From contig NZ_LQBO01000001.1 of NCBI RefSeq assembly GCF_001507555.1, positions 186,001 through 250,000 of the forward strand: a DNA stretch of 64,000 nucleotides, given 5' to 3'. A model generated the notes under the pieces. That model was not told the origin of the DNA and searched no databases. It worked only from the letters and a program-made list of their open reading frames with translations. The position numbers and the translations under genes were made by a program. Below are positions 1 through 9,333 of the stretch, one piece after another. Within the stretch, counting starts at the first letter, position 1. Every line of letters begins with the position of its first letter. Source of the DNA: Thiomicrospira sp. XS5. Lineage in GTDB: Bacteria > Pseudomonadota > Gammaproteobacteria > Thiomicrospirales > Thiomicrospiraceae.

Positions 1-1989
1 CAAATCGAAGCCGATTTTCGGGAGGCCGACATTCAACAAAGTACCTCCAGTGTCACGGCGGTGACGCCGGTCGAGATGCAAGAGCGCGATGCCCAAAACA
101 TTGAAGATGTGATTGGTTTAATGCCGAATGTGAATGCCTCCAGTGGTGGCGCCACCGCACACTATTATCAAATTCGCGGCATGGGAATCACGGAACAGTA
201 TTACACCCCGGTGAATCCTTCTGTTGGGGTGCTGGTCGATGACTTCGATTACAGCCAAATGGGCGCCGCCGCCACAATGTTTGATGTCAAACAAGTGGAA
301 GTGCTGCGCGGCCCACAAGGGACACGCTTTGGTTCTTCCGCATTAGCAGGCTTGATCCAGGTACAAACCAATGAAGCCTCTTATCAACCCTCAGCCAGAC
401 TGGAAGGCACGGTGGGTTCGCATAACACCTATGCCGGTGGCGTAGTATTGAACGGCCCCATCGTCAACGACACGTTAGCGGGGCGTTTGGCGGTGTACCA
501 ATACAATTCCGATGGGTATATGGAAAATGATTATTTGGATAAAAAGAATACTCAAAACCGAGATGAACTGACCGCCAGAGCGAACCTGAAATGGAATGTC
601 AATGAGCGTCTGACACTGGATTTAAAATTGTTACACATCAATGTTGATAATGGTTATGACGCGTTTAATTTTTCAAATGACTATACAACCCTTTCCGATG
701 AACCGGGGCAAGACACACTCAAGTCCGACGGCGTGGCTCTGAAAGCCGATTACGCGGTGAACCCATTCATCGATATGGTCGCGGCCATCACACACATCAG
801 CAGCAAAAGCACTTATTCATATGACGGTGACTGGGCCAACCCAGGATACGACCCCAGCCTGGTCACTCAAACGGATCATAACGAACGCAAACGGAACAAC
901 CAAACATTAGATTTACGTTTCTTATCCTCTGAAGATGGCCGTATTTTCAACGGAACAACAGACTGGGTGGCCGGTTTTTATTATCTGGCACAAGATGAAG
1001 ACTATACAGGAGGCTATGATTACGGCGGCTATTTAACCCCTTCCGGATACGATTACAAAACCTCCAGCCAATCCCTGTATGGGCAATTAGACCATCATTT
1101 AACGGATAAATGGACGTTAATGGCGGGTTTGAGAGTTGAAAACTACCATTATGATTATGACGGTACCGTCAGTGGGTTCAGCAAAAAATCCAGTGAGGTC
1201 CTTTACGGTGGGAAACTCGGTGCCAGTTACCAAGTCACTCCAAACCATCTCAGCTTTTTAACCCTATCCAGAGGTTATAAAGCGGGCGGCGTCAATGATG
1301 AAGGGCGTTTGCCGAGTGACAAACCGGTTCTTTATGATACCGAGACATTGTGGAACCTGGAAGGGGGCCTCAACTCATCCATGCTCAATAACCGCCTCAA
1401 CACCCGTTTGAATGTTTTCTACGGACAGAATCAAGACCGCCAAATTCCGGTGTCCTACTATGATAGCAATGGAAACTGGATGCTTTATACCGAGAATGCT
1501 CCGAAATCAACCTATTACGGGCTAGAGGGACAAGTCGATTGGCTGATCGTAGACGACGTCAGATTTTTAGGGTCTTTAGGGTTGTTAAAGAGCACCTATA
1601 CGGACTATACCTATGAGGAACAAGGGCAACCCGATCTCGTTTTGGATGACCGTGAAACCGCTCGTTCGCCCAACTATACCTTTAGTGTCGGTGGCGAATA
1701 TTACTTGACCGATCACTGGACCTTGTCGGCCAATATCGAAGGAAAAGATGCGTATTACTTCTCCAGCACCCAACCGCAGAAGTCCAAAGCTTACTCCTTA
1801 GTCAACAGTGCCGTGACCTATCAACGTAAAAACTGGACAGTCATTGTATGGGGCAAAAACCTGGGCGATACGAAATATGCCACGGAAGGGTTTTATTTTA
1901 ATGCCGACCCGAAAAGAACGGATGCCGCTTTATACACTCAACAGGGCGCGCCCAGAACCTATGGCGTGACCGTCGCTTACGATTATTAA
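1..1989 (+). CDS. TonB-dependent outer-membrane receptor (5' end outside window)
   Basis: The reading frame is open from base 1, so the start, signal peptide and TonB box lie upstream; about 662 residues are visible. The plug domain is seen early (ERDAQNIEDVIGLMPNV, then QIRGMG and EVLRGPQGTRFG), followed by a long beta-barrel rich in aromatic residues that ends in an alternating C-terminal strand (TYGVTVAYDY), as expected for outer-membrane insertion. The two downstream genes look like thiamine-binding and PnuC-type permease proteins, so thiamine or a precursor is the likely substrate. That is inferred from context; the barrel itself does not show the ligand. A TPP riboswitch, if present, would lie outside the window. 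Confidence 0.9.
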   Translation, partial: QIEADFREADIQQSTSSVTAVTPVEMQERDAQNIEDVIGLMPNVNASSGGATAHYYQIRGMGITEQYYTPVNPSVGVLVDDFDYSQMGAAATMFDVKQVEVLRGPQGTRFGSSALAGLIQVQTNEASYQPSARLEGTVGSHNTYAGGVVLNGPIVNDTLAGRLAVYQYNSDGYMENDYLDKKNTQNRDELTARANLKWNVNERLTLDLKLLHINVDNGYDAFNFSNDYTTLSDEPGQDTLKSDGVALKADYAVNPFIDMVAAITHISSKSTYSYDGDWANPGYDPSLVTQTDHNERKRNNQTLDLRFLSSEDGRIFNGTTDWVAGFYYLAQDEDYTGGYDYGGYLTPSGYDYKTSSQSLYGQLDHHLTDKWTLMAGLRVENYHYDYDGTVSGFSKKSSEVLYGGKLGASYQVTPNHLSFLTLSRGYKAGGVNDEGRLPSDKPVLYDTETLWNLEGGLNSSMLNNRLNTRLNVFYGQNQDRQIPVSYYDSNGNWMLYTENAPKSTYYGLEGQVDWLIVDDVRFLGSLGLLKSTYTDYTYEEQGQPDLVLDDRETARSPNYTFSVGGEYYLTDHWTLSANIEGKDAYYFSSTQPQKSKAYSLVNSAVTYQRKNWTVIVWGKNLGDTKYATEGFYFNADPKRTDAALYTQQGAPRTYGVTVAYDY

Positions 1990-2044
1990 CGACCCAGTTT
2001 AAAGCGAAAACGTTTAAACCCAATGCCGCATTAAGGAGATATTC

Positions 2045-2323
2045 ATGCCATTACAAGCGTCTATCGACATCAGCATGTACCCATTGCAGGATCAATATTG
2101 CCAGCCGATTCTCGATTTCATCGAATCGCTGGAAAAACGGCCGGACATTCGTATCGCCCGCAATGCGATGAGCACGCAGATTTTCGGCGATTATCGCACC
2201 TTGATGGCCGCCCTCACCGACGACATCGAAACCGTGCTCGCCGAACAACCCAAAACCGTTTTCGTGCTGAAATTGCTCGGCACGGATCGCTCCGAAGCGG
2301 ATATTGAACGCTGTGGCGATTGA
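2045..2323 (+). CDS. YkoF/MTH1187-like thiamine-binding family protein
   Basis: A 92-residue soluble protein with a strong ribosome site (AAGGAGA, about 5 bases before ATG). The pattern (ASIDISMYPLQD at the start, a central IFGDYRTLMAAL, then VFVLKLLG) resembles the small ferredoxin-fold proteins that bind thiamine or hydroxymethylpyrimidine. It lies 55 bases after the TonB receptor and its end overlaps the start of the permease gene, so the three probably form one transport operon. A role in holding or sensing thiamine in the cytoplasm is inference from family and neighbours. Confidence 0.65.
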   Translation: MPLQASIDISMYPLQDQYCQPILDFIESLEKRPDIRIARNAMSTQIFGDYRTLMAALTDDIETVLAEQPKTVFVLKLLGTDRSEADIERCGD

Positions 2324-2936
2324 GCAATTTGCCGACGGCGTTCTGGCCTCCATGTCAGCCTTATCCGGCTGGGAAATCGTCGCCACGCTACTCGGTTTGG
2401 GCTACATCCTGTTTGCCATCCGTCAATCGGTTTGGGCCTGGCCCTGTGCCTTTTTCAGCACGCTGATCTACACCCTGCTGTTCTGGCAAGGCCAACTGCC
2501 CTTGCAGGCGGTGCTGAACGGCTATTATCTGTTGATGGCCATTTACGGCTTCTGGCTCTGGCGCCAACCGGTAAAAAGTGACAACGGCATTGCCGTGCAT
2601 CGCAAATCGTTTGGATTCCATCTACTGTATCTGGTGACGGGGTTCAGTTTGACGTTCGCGCTGGGCGGTTTTCTGGAAAGCGGCGATCATTCACGCTTTC
2701 CATATCTGGATGCCGGGGTCATGGTGTTTTCGGTCATGAACACCTATCTGATGGCGCGCAAAGTGCTGGAAAACTGGCTCTACTGGCTGGTCATCAATTC
2801 GGCCGCCATCGTGCTTTATTGGCAAAGCGGCTTCTACTTCACCATCGTGATGTTTGTGCTGTATTTCGGCTTGGCGATTGTCGGGTATCGGGAATGGCGT
2901 CAGGACTGGGCACAACGTCAGCACTCCGAACCTTAA
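2304..2936 (+). CDS. pnuT: PnuC/PnuT-type vitamin transporter, probably thiamine
   Basis: About 210 residues with around seven hydrophobic segments. The conserved PnuC features are visible near the start of the membrane region: GLGYILFAIRQSVWAWP followed by a second helix, then GYYLLMAIYGFWLWR. PnuC-family proteins move nicotinamide riboside, riboflavin or thiamine by facilitated diffusion, with trapping by phosphorylation. The linked TonB receptor and YkoF-like gene favour thiamine. The TTG start at 2304 overlaps the upstream gene by 20 bases; GTG at 2313 or ATG at 2352 are alternatives. A kinase-fold gene converges from the other strand and could supply the trapping step. Confidence 0.8.
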   Translation: MNAVAIEQFADGVLASMSALSGWEIVATLLGLGYILFAIRQSVWAWPCAFFSTLIYTLLFWQGQLPLQAVLNGYYLLMAIYGFWLWRQPVKSDNGIAVHRKSFGFHLLYLVTGFSLTFALGGFLESGDHSRFPYLDAGVMVFSVMNTYLMARKVLENWLYWLVINSAAIVLYWQSGFYFTIVMFVLYFGLAIVGYREWRQDWAQRQHSEP

Positions 2937-2961
2937 AAAAGAAGTACTCGGTCAGTTTGGC

Positions 2962-3888
2962 TCAATCCAGCCAAACCGGCCGTTCCTGCCAGGCCTGGTA
3001 GTTTGATTCCCCAAAGACATTCATCAGAAACAACGCGGCGCGATACGGCGCGCGAACCTCAGAAACCGTCGGAATTTCCGCCAATTTTTGATATTCGTTA
3101 CAAAAATCATCAAATTGATTTTCGTTCAGCAACAGCTCAACCAACACCCAATCCAAAGCAATCGGCCCGGCCACCAACGCGTCCAGATCGGTCAAACCGG
3201 TTAAGCGGCCGTCCTGTTGCAGAAACTGATCCCACCGTAAATCGGGCATAATGATGCCAAACGGCCCGGCGTCGAAGTTCGGCTGAAAAACCTTATCACA
3301 CTCGGCCAACAAAGCGTCGCGTTCGGAAGCCGGCACACCTTTCTCCGGCGTCGCTTGTTGTTCTAACCACGTTTTCAAATGGTTTGACCAGGCCTGGTGA
3401 TTTTGCCGATTAAACTCTGGACAGGTGATGTCGCCCAAGCCCTCGAAAGACACTCGATGCAACCCCGCCAAATGACGCGCCAACTGTGCCACCATCTCCG
3501 AAGTAACCGACTCGGCCGTCACCGCTCGCCCCGGCAAACAATCGGTGCGCAAGCCCCACAACCCGGCAGAGGGTTTTAACCACAGTTGCCGAAGGGCCGG
3601 AATCCGCAACTCGGTCGCGTCCGCCACCATCGGATACAAGGTTTCAAACCTGGAAATCTGCTGCGGTAAATCCACATCGAATAACGCTTGCATCCCCTGC
3701 CAGAAGGGCCCGGCATCATGTGTAACGGAATTCAAAACCTTAATAACATCACGCTGTCCAGCATCGTCGTAAAACCAAATTTGATGACTGCTGTCTTCAA
3801 ACACCGTCGGCAAAGGCTGCAGGGCTTCCCGTTTCAATTCGGGCACTAGGGACAATAAGCTGGTTAAAGGGTCTGAGTCAGGCAACAT
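2962..3888 (-). CDS. Aminoglycoside-phosphotransferase-fold kinase, possibly thiamine or choline kinase-like
   Basis: A 308-residue APH/choline-kinase-fold protein. The catalytic-loop region reads IIMPDLRWDQFL where most members have HGDLxxxN: the Asp is kept, but the His and Gly are changed and the metal-binding Asn appears to be Gln. The second metal site is TDLDALVAGP. E. coli thiamine kinase ThiK belongs to this fold, and the convergent PnuT-like permease 26 bases away makes a vitamin kinase attractive, but a different small-molecule substrate is equally possible. It contains two exact CCAGGCCTGG copies, both read as Gln-Ala-Trp. Confidence 0.65.
   Translation of the reverse strand: MLPDSDPLTSLLSLVPELKREALQPLPTVFEDSSHQIWFYDDAGQRDVIKVLNSVTHDAGPFWQGMQALFDVDLPQQISRFETLYPMVADATELRIPALRQLWLKPSAGLWGLRTDCLPGRAVTAESVTSEMVAQLARHLAGLHRVSFEGLGDITCPEFNRQNHQAWSNHLKTWLEQQATPEKGVPASERDALLAECDKVFQPNFDAGPFGIIMPDLRWDQFLQQDGRLTGLTDLDALVAGPIALDWVLVELLLNENQFDDFCNEYQKLAEIPTVSEVRAPYRAALFLMNVFGESNYQAWQERPVWLD
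2989..2998. repeat. CCAGGCCTGG in the APH-fold kinase gene
   Basis: Exact copy, read NYQAWQ on the minus strand. Confidence 0.9.
3388..3397. repeat. CCAGGCCTGG in the APH-fold kinase gene (second copy)
   Basis: Exact copy with an N3-TTTT right arm, read NHQAWS. Only 399 bases from the previous copy. Confidence 0.9.
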
Positions 3889-4041
3889 AAAACCGTCATA
3901 TTAAAAGTCAAAGGCATTAAGAAGAGAGTGAAGTGACTATATCAGAAGATGTGTTTTTAAAATCGGAAAAAGTTCGAAATCCGTCTCAGAAACAGATTCC
4001 GAAAACATGAGCAACGTACTCAAACTCTGGAACAAATACGA

Positions 4042-5436
4042 TTAGGCCTCTCGCCATTCACCAAACACCCACCAGCCATGCCAGTGCATTTTTTTGACCG
4101 TACAATCGGCCTCTTGGTAGGAACGTTCCCAATCCAAAAGCGGTGAGGTCCAAATGCGGCGCATCACTTGAAAAAAACCGTTTCGGGAGGACTGTAATCC
4201 GGAGAAGTCTCGGCAGCTGTAATAATGTTCATTGGCCCCTGTGGAACCATTAATTGCGTCCATAAACCCTTTAATCGGTGACGCAAAATCGTATTTCAAA
4301 TCCGGGTCAGCCGAGTAACGAATGCAATCAGTTTCGCCAAACATAAAGTCTTGTATCACATCCATAAAACCGCCAAAAAAACCTTTATTCGGATAGGCAC
4401 ACACACCGGATCGTCCGACATAAAAAGTATCGTTATCCAACACCCAAGGATCCTTATATTTCGAGTAAGTCATCATAAATGAGGAAACTTTCTTACGACC
4501 GGCAAATTGCATCGGAGCATTCCCAGCCACCCACTGCGCATCGACTGCATTCCAATGAGCTTCCGGAAAAGGATTCACGCCGTCGTTAATGGTTAAGGGT
4601 TCATCGGCCAACACCGCTTGCCAGGCCTGGCTGGTTTTATCCGTCGGATTCATCCCTTCATAAGGCTTCGCCACCCATTGCGGCGAGAACGCCACGGTAT
4701 CCGCCTGATAGTATTCCGCATCCCCACCAAAAAAACCACCAACGGAAGGGGCAATCCCGGTTTCACAATAACGTTTCCGATCCCCTGAATTCGGTGCGCC
4801 CATCACGCTTTGCGTTTCTTCCGCCACCAAGCAAGCGTTGTAGCGGGCATCACAGTAACAACTGGCCATATCCGGCGAATCAATGTCGCTGGCCGATAAA
4901 CCGTAAACCGCACGTCCGACCGGACGAAAAAACGGCAAAAGCGACGAAGCACTACTTTCTTTAATCTCAATACTCACCGCACTGAAATCCGGCGGCATTT
5001 CGTCCTCTGCCAAACCGAACTTAGGATTCTCCGCATTATGTTCCAACGGCTCGAATTCTTCGTGATAAGTGTACTCCATACCACTGGAAGGATCGGTATA
5101 AGTCACCGGCGAATCCAGCGGCACCATATTGCCGAACTTGACCGTCAAATTCACATTACTATCCACCTGATGCCCCAAGTCCTTGAGCATATCGGATAAT
5201 TTTTCACGCACCAAATCCCCCTGACCATTGGCCACCATTTCACGTGTTAAAGACATTTCAGTGCGAAGGGCCACCGGTGCAATGGCTTGGGCATAATTAT
5301 CAAAATTACGATCCATAATCATTTTATTGCCCAACTCCAAGGCCGTATAAAAGCCGGTAAACCCAATGGACATAATGGCAATTCCGATAATCGAAATCGC
5401 GCCTCTTTGTGAATGCAACTTCTGACGCTGTCTCAT
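4042..5436 (-). CDS. tadG: TadG-like Tad pilus minor component
   Basis: 464 residues. The N-terminus has the short basic leader and single hydrophobic helix of TadE/TadG proteins (SQRGAISIIGIAIMSIGFTG), but without the Glu at position +5 seen in processed pilins. The rest is exported and unusually cysteine-rich (CYCDARYNAC near residue 195 and several further Cys), suggesting disulfides. Last gene of the leftward Tad operon, overlapping tadD by 4 bases. TadG is thought to anchor the pilus in the envelope; the family is divergent, so the exact name is less certain than the locus assignment. Confidence 0.7.
   Translation of the reverse strand: MRQRQKLHSQRGAISIIGIAIMSIGFTGFYTALELGNKMIMDRNFDNYAQAIAPVALRTEMSLTREMVANGQGDLVREKLSDMLKDLGHQVDSNVNLTVKFGNMVPLDSPVTYTDPSSGMEYTYHEEFEPLEHNAENPKFGLAEDEMPPDFSAVSIEIKESSASSLLPFFRPVGRAVYGLSASDIDSPDMASCYCDARYNACLVAEETQSVMGAPNSGDRKRYCETGIAPSVGGFFGGDAEYYQADTVAFSPQWVAKPYEGMNPTDKTSQAWQAVLADEPLTINDGVNPFPEAHWNAVDAQWVAGNAPMQFAGRKKVSSFMMTYSKYKDPWVLDNDTFYVGRSGVCAYPNKGFFGGFMDVIQDFMFGETDCIRYSADPDLKYDFASPIKGFMDAINGSTGANEHYYSCRDFSGLQSSRNGFFQVMRRIWTSPLLDWERSYQEADCTVKKMHWHGWWVFGEWREA
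4621..4630. repeat. CCAGGCCTGG in the tadG-like gene
   Basis: Exact copy, read TSQAWQ; the only one in the Tad locus. Confidence 0.9.
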
Positions 5437-6086
5437 ACACCCTCCACGGTTTTGAGCAGGTTTAAATTATTGGCCGCTTTGGTATTGAGCGGATCTTTTT
5501 GTAAGGCTTGTTGAAAATACTGTTTGGCCTGAGGGTAGCGTTTTTGCAATAACGCACTGAACCCCAGGTTATTCAGCGCACTGACTTGCTCGCTGTTGGA
5601 AGCCCCATCATCATCCAGCCAGGATTGGTATATTTTTTCCGCCAATGCATAGTCATCATTCATTAACGCCAGTCGAGCCAGTTCTCCCTCATCATCTCGA
5701 CTAAAACCGGACAAGCCCTGTGCCTGCTTCCAGGCCGACAACGCCAGTCCATATTTCTTTTGGCCTTCATAACTTTGCGCTAGCAGACGGTAGACGTCGA
5801 TATCCTGTGGCCGAAACTTACGCATTTTTTGCAGCAGGTTTTCCGCCGCTTGATAACGCTCATCCTTGATTTGCATTCTGGCCATATCGAGGGCAAACTT
5901 ATACTCATCTTCGACCCCCAAATTTTCCGCCAAAGGCTTGTCTTCCTGAGCGCTTTTGGCATAATCCAGGCGAGTTGGCTCATTTACGTCCAAGCTGCTG
6001 CAACCGGAAAGCAGCACCAATAGAGAAAAGGCGCTTAAGGCAAAAACAAACCTTCCCGTCCAATGATTATGTGTGTTTTTTAACAT
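5433..6086 (-). CDS. tadD: TadD-like TPR lipoprotein
   Basis: 217 residues with a lipoprotein signal ending LLVLLSGC (lipobox Cys about residue 29). TPR units follow, clearest at the C-terminus (LNNLGFSALLQKRYPQAKQY). TadD is the outer-membrane-linked TPR lipoprotein that helps Tad secretin assembly. It is packed between tadC (sharing a base) and the TadG-like gene (4-base overlap), indicating translational coupling. Confidence 0.85.
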   Translation of the reverse strand: MLKNTHNHWTGRFVFALSAFSLLVLLSGCSSLDVNEPTRLDYAKSAQEDKPLAENLGVEDEYKFALDMARMQIKDERYQAAENLLQKMRKFRPQDIDVYRLLAQSYEGQKKYGLALSAWKQAQGLSGFSRDDEGELARLALMNDDYALAEKIYQSWLDDDGASNSEQVSALNNLGFSALLQKRYPQAKQYFQQALQKDPLNTKAANNLNLLKTVEGV

Positions 6087-6985
6087 TAAAAACTCCTTCC
6101 AAACTGCACCATTTGTTCCGCCAAAAGCAAAATCAAATACGGAATCATCAAGAACGGCATAATCACCAAGGCCATTTTTGCAGACGTTTTCGCGGCTTTT
6201 TCCTGCATCATCTGCTCACGGTTCAAATACATACGGCGCGAAAACTCATTAATCGCTTCACTGATGGAGCTCCCCAGTTTTTCATTTTGAATCAACATTT
6301 GAATCAAACTCTCAATGTCCTTGGTCGGGTTACGCTCGGCAAACTGCCGCAATGCTTCGGTTCGAGGCACGCCCAGTTGAATTTGGTCCAACAAATAATC
6401 AAACTCGCCGCACACTTCAGGCGCAATTTCTCGTAATTCCTGCGTGACCCGTTTCATCGCCACCATATAACTCAAGCCGGCATTCATGCAGATATTGCTC
6501 ATATCCAAAAAATCCGGTAACTGAATATTAATGCGTGCCAAACGTTTATTGCCCAGATAAATCAACACCCGTTCCGGCAACAGCAACATCACCGCGGGCA
6601 CCGCAATCATCCAAATCGGCGAAATCGCCCACCAGCTCCACAAAACCACCATCAGCAAAGCCGCCCCAATCACCAGGGCGTATTTAATGAAAAAATAAGC
6701 CCCAAACGCATTGGGTTGGCGGAATCCAGCGCGAGACAATTGCTGCTGAACCGTTTCAATTTCTTTCGACGTTTTCGGGCCCAACGCCCTGCCCAACGCA
6801 CACCAACCACACCCTTGATAGCCGTCTTCTTTGCGCGTTTTAAACACTTGCATCAGCCCAACACGTACCTTTAAGTGCTCCACCGCCAACTGCCTGTTCT
6901 GAGCGCGCAACAAATGACGCACCACCATCAACGTCACGATAAACGTCAAGGTGGCGACCAAAATCAGCAATATCGCTAAATTCAT
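6086..6985 (-). CDS. tadC: TadC inner-membrane platform protein
   Basis: 299 residues with a type II secretion F domain in the second half (PDFLDMSNICMNAGLSY, then RMYLNREQMMQEKAAKTSAK) and several membrane helices, the last at the C-terminus. TadB and TadC form the inner-membrane platform on which the TadA ATPase acts. Three bases separate it from tadB. A short Cys pair (CGWC) near residue 60 is not something I associate with the family. Confidence 0.88.
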   Translation of the reverse strand: MNLAILLILVATLTFIVTLMVVRHLLRAQNRQLAVEHLKVRVGLMQVFKTRKEDGYQGCGWCALGRALGPKTSKEIETVQQQLSRAGFRQPNAFGAYFFIKYALVIGAALLMVVLWSWWAISPIWMIAVPAVMLLLPERVLIYLGNKRLARINIQLPDFLDMSNICMNAGLSYMVAMKRVTQELREIAPEVCGEFDYLLDQIQLGVPRTEALRQFAERNPTKDIESLIQMLIQNEKLGSSISEAINEFSRRMYLNREQMMQEKAAKTSAKMALVIMPFLMIPYLILLLAEQMVQFGRSF

Positions 6986-6988
6986 CCG

Positions 6989-7930
6989 TTAAAACCTCAT
7001 GGTCAGCATCTGCTTTAAAATCAAGGTGCCCGTGCCAATCAAAGCCAGCGACAAAATAAATAATTTAATCCCCAAAGAGTCCTGCAAAAAAAACGTCATC
7101 GATTCAGGGTCAAACAAATATTTATAAAGAATGTATGCGACCGGAGCGCCACCGATAAACCAAGCGGTAAAGCGCGACTCGGCGGTCATGGTTTTCAGCT
7201 TGGCCTGAAATTGCTCCCGCCGGCGCATCAAGCGCGACAACTCGGTCAAAATCGCCGACAGCTGCCCACCCGTTTCCCGCTGAATAATCAACGTAATCAC
7301 AAAAAACTGCGCTTCCTGCAAGGCCACACGAGATTGAAACTCTCGCAGAATATCCCGCATACTGATGCCCAATTGCAGTTGCTTGTTGACTTCTTGAAAC
7401 TCGTCCGCCAAAGGGCCTTTCATGTCTTCAGCCACCGACGCTAAAGCCCCGTCAATGCTGTAACCCGATTGCAAAGCCCGAACAGTGTTATCCAGCATTT
7501 CAGGGAAGTCGCTCCGCAATTGCTTTTGACGTTGACGTATTTTTAACAAGAGATAAATGCCCGGTAGAAACGGCAATAGCAAAAGAACAAACAACGTTTT
7601 TTCGTTTAACACCGAATATTGTGTCGCCAGGAAAAAGGCACTGACAAATAGCAAGACAAACTGCAACGCCACTAAACTGATAAACGCTTTTCGATCCGTC
7701 AACCCGGCCTTTTTAAATTGGCTTTTTAACCAAAGCCACAAACCATTGTCGGAAGCCTGCCACCAAGGAAGGTTCTGTTCCTCTTTGGTCGCCAATTCAA
7801 ACCCAACCCGAAACTTAAGACGATTCAGCGCCTGTTGATGCGCCTGGCGACGCTCCGTCTGTTTCGCCACCACAAACAAAATAAACGGCAACATCAACAC
7901 CAGCGCAACGCCGACAAACCCCCAGCTCAT
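6989..7930 (-). CDS. tadB: TadB inner-membrane platform protein
   Basis: 313 residues, hydrophobic N-terminus, type II secretion F domain from about residue 140 (DFPEMLDNTVRALQSGYSI, later RETGGQLSAILTELSRLMR) and two C-terminal membrane helices. It overlaps tadA by 4 bases. Paralogous to TadC, with which it forms the pilus assembly platform. Confidence 0.9.
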   Translation of the reverse strand: MSWGFVGVALVLMLPFILFVVAKQTERRQAHQQALNRLKFRVGFELATKEEQNLPWWQASDNGLWLWLKSQFKKAGLTDRKAFISLVALQFVLLFVSAFFLATQYSVLNEKTLFVLLLLPFLPGIYLLLKIRQRQKQLRSDFPEMLDNTVRALQSGYSIDGALASVAEDMKGPLADEFQEVNKQLQLGISMRDILREFQSRVALQEAQFFVITLIIQRETGGQLSAILTELSRLMRRREQFQAKLKTMTAESRFTAWFIGGAPVAYILYKYLFDPESMTFFLQDSLGIKLFILSLALIGTGTLILKQMLTMRF

Positions 7931-9333
7931 GCCACCACCTCTTGACGGAATTCAAACCATTCCGCCGGTAAAGCCAAGCCCATGGCCTCACATTTCTTAC
8001 CACAACCGGGGCGTAAGCCAGTCGCCCGGAAAGCCCCTTTGATTTGATTCGTTCCTTTATCGATTTGGTTTTCGAATACGAAAATATCTTGCAGAACGAC
8101 ATTATCCTCTTCCACGCCAACCACTTCGGTCACGGATTCCATTCGCCGCTTACCGTCCTTGCCGCGATTAACATAAATAATCAAATCAATGGCACTGGCA
8201 ATCTGTTTACGAATCGACTGCGCCGGAATATCAACACCACTCAGGTTAATCATCAGCTCCAAACGTGCGATACTGTCCCTCGGGCTGTTGGCGTGCAAGG
8301 TCGCCAAAGAACCATCATGCCCGGTGTTCATCGCCTGAAGCATGTCCAGCACTTCACCGCCCCGCACTTCCCCCAGCACAATCCGGTCTGGACGCATTCG
8401 CAAGGCATTTTTTAACAATTCCCTTTGCGTCACTTCCCCAATACCTTCCGCATTCGGTGGACGGGTTTCCAAACGCACCACATGCGACTGTTGCATACGC
8501 AATTCAGCACTGTCTTCAATGGTCACGGTGCGTTCATTTTCCGGAATCAACCCCGAGAGCATATTCAAGGTGGTGGTTTTACCCGAACCCGTCCCGCCAC
8601 ACACCAAAACATTCAAACCCGCTTTGACGGCATAATCCAAGAACAGAAACATCTGCTCCGTCATGGCGCCAAACGCAATCATGTCCTTGGCACGCAAATG
8701 CTTTTCGGGGAAACGGCGAATCGACACGCTAATGCCGTCCACCGCCAAAGGTGGGATAATGATATTAATACGCGAGCCATCCGGTAGACGAGCGTCTACT
8801 AACGGCGAGGATTCATCCACACGACGACCGGTGGTATAAAGCATCCGATCGACCTTATTACGTAAGTGCTCTTCACTGATAAATCTTACATCCGTGAGTT
8901 CCAGCTGCCCGTTTCGTTCCACATAGATCTGGTTATAACCGTTAATCAGAATATCGGACACAGAACTATCCGCCAATAAGGGTTCAATTGGCCCCAAACC
9001 GTAGATTTCATCCAGCAACTCCACGCCCAGTTGGCGCACCTCGACATCCGATAAGGGATACCCCATATCCGCCGCCACTTCACGCACCAACTCTTCCAGG
9101 CGCGGACGCAACTCCTGTCGAGTCTCCTGACTATCCGCCTGATAAAAAGCATCGTCTTCGGTGGCCTTTTTCTGGCAACGATGTTTAATTTCCTGAAAGC
9201 TATTGCTTTGTTTAAGGTCTGTGTCTTTTTTCAAACCACTTGGCCGCACTTTCGGTAACGACTCTTTGGTGGCCAATTCATTTTGCAACTTTCGGTGCTG
9301 CTCAGCTTGGTGTAAACGCTCTCGAATTCCCAT
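7927..9333 (-). CDS. tadA: TadA/CpaF secretion ATPase
   Basis: 468 residues. The N-terminal domain carries the family pattern EPLLADSSVSDILING; Walker A is VCGGTGSGKTTTLN near residue 240, followed by the Asp box (TVTIEDSAEL), Walker B (RMRPDRIVLGEVRGGE) and the His box (GHDGSLATLHANSP). All catalytic motifs are intact, so it should power Flp pilus assembly and perhaps retraction. The start abuts the stop of tadZ. Confidence 0.95.
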   Translation of the reverse strand: MGIRERLHQAEQHRKLQNELATKESLPKVRPSGLKKDTDLKQSNSFQEIKHRCQKKATEDDAFYQADSQETRQELRPRLEELVREVAADMGYPLSDVEVRQLGVELLDEIYGLGPIEPLLADSSVSDILINGYNQIYVERNGQLELTDVRFISEEHLRNKVDRMLYTTGRRVDESSPLVDARLPDGSRINIIIPPLAVDGISVSIRRFPEKHLRAKDMIAFGAMTEQMFLFLDYAVKAGLNVLVCGGTGSGKTTTLNMLSGLIPENERTVTIEDSAELRMQQSHVVRLETRPPNAEGIGEVTQRELLKNALRMRPDRIVLGEVRGGEVLDMLQAMNTGHDGSLATLHANSPRDSIARLELMINLSGVDIPAQSIRKQIASAIDLIIYVNRGKDGKRRMESVTEVVGVEEDNVVLQDIFVFENQIDKGTNQIKGAFRATGLRPGCGKKCEAMGLALPAEWFEFRQEVVA

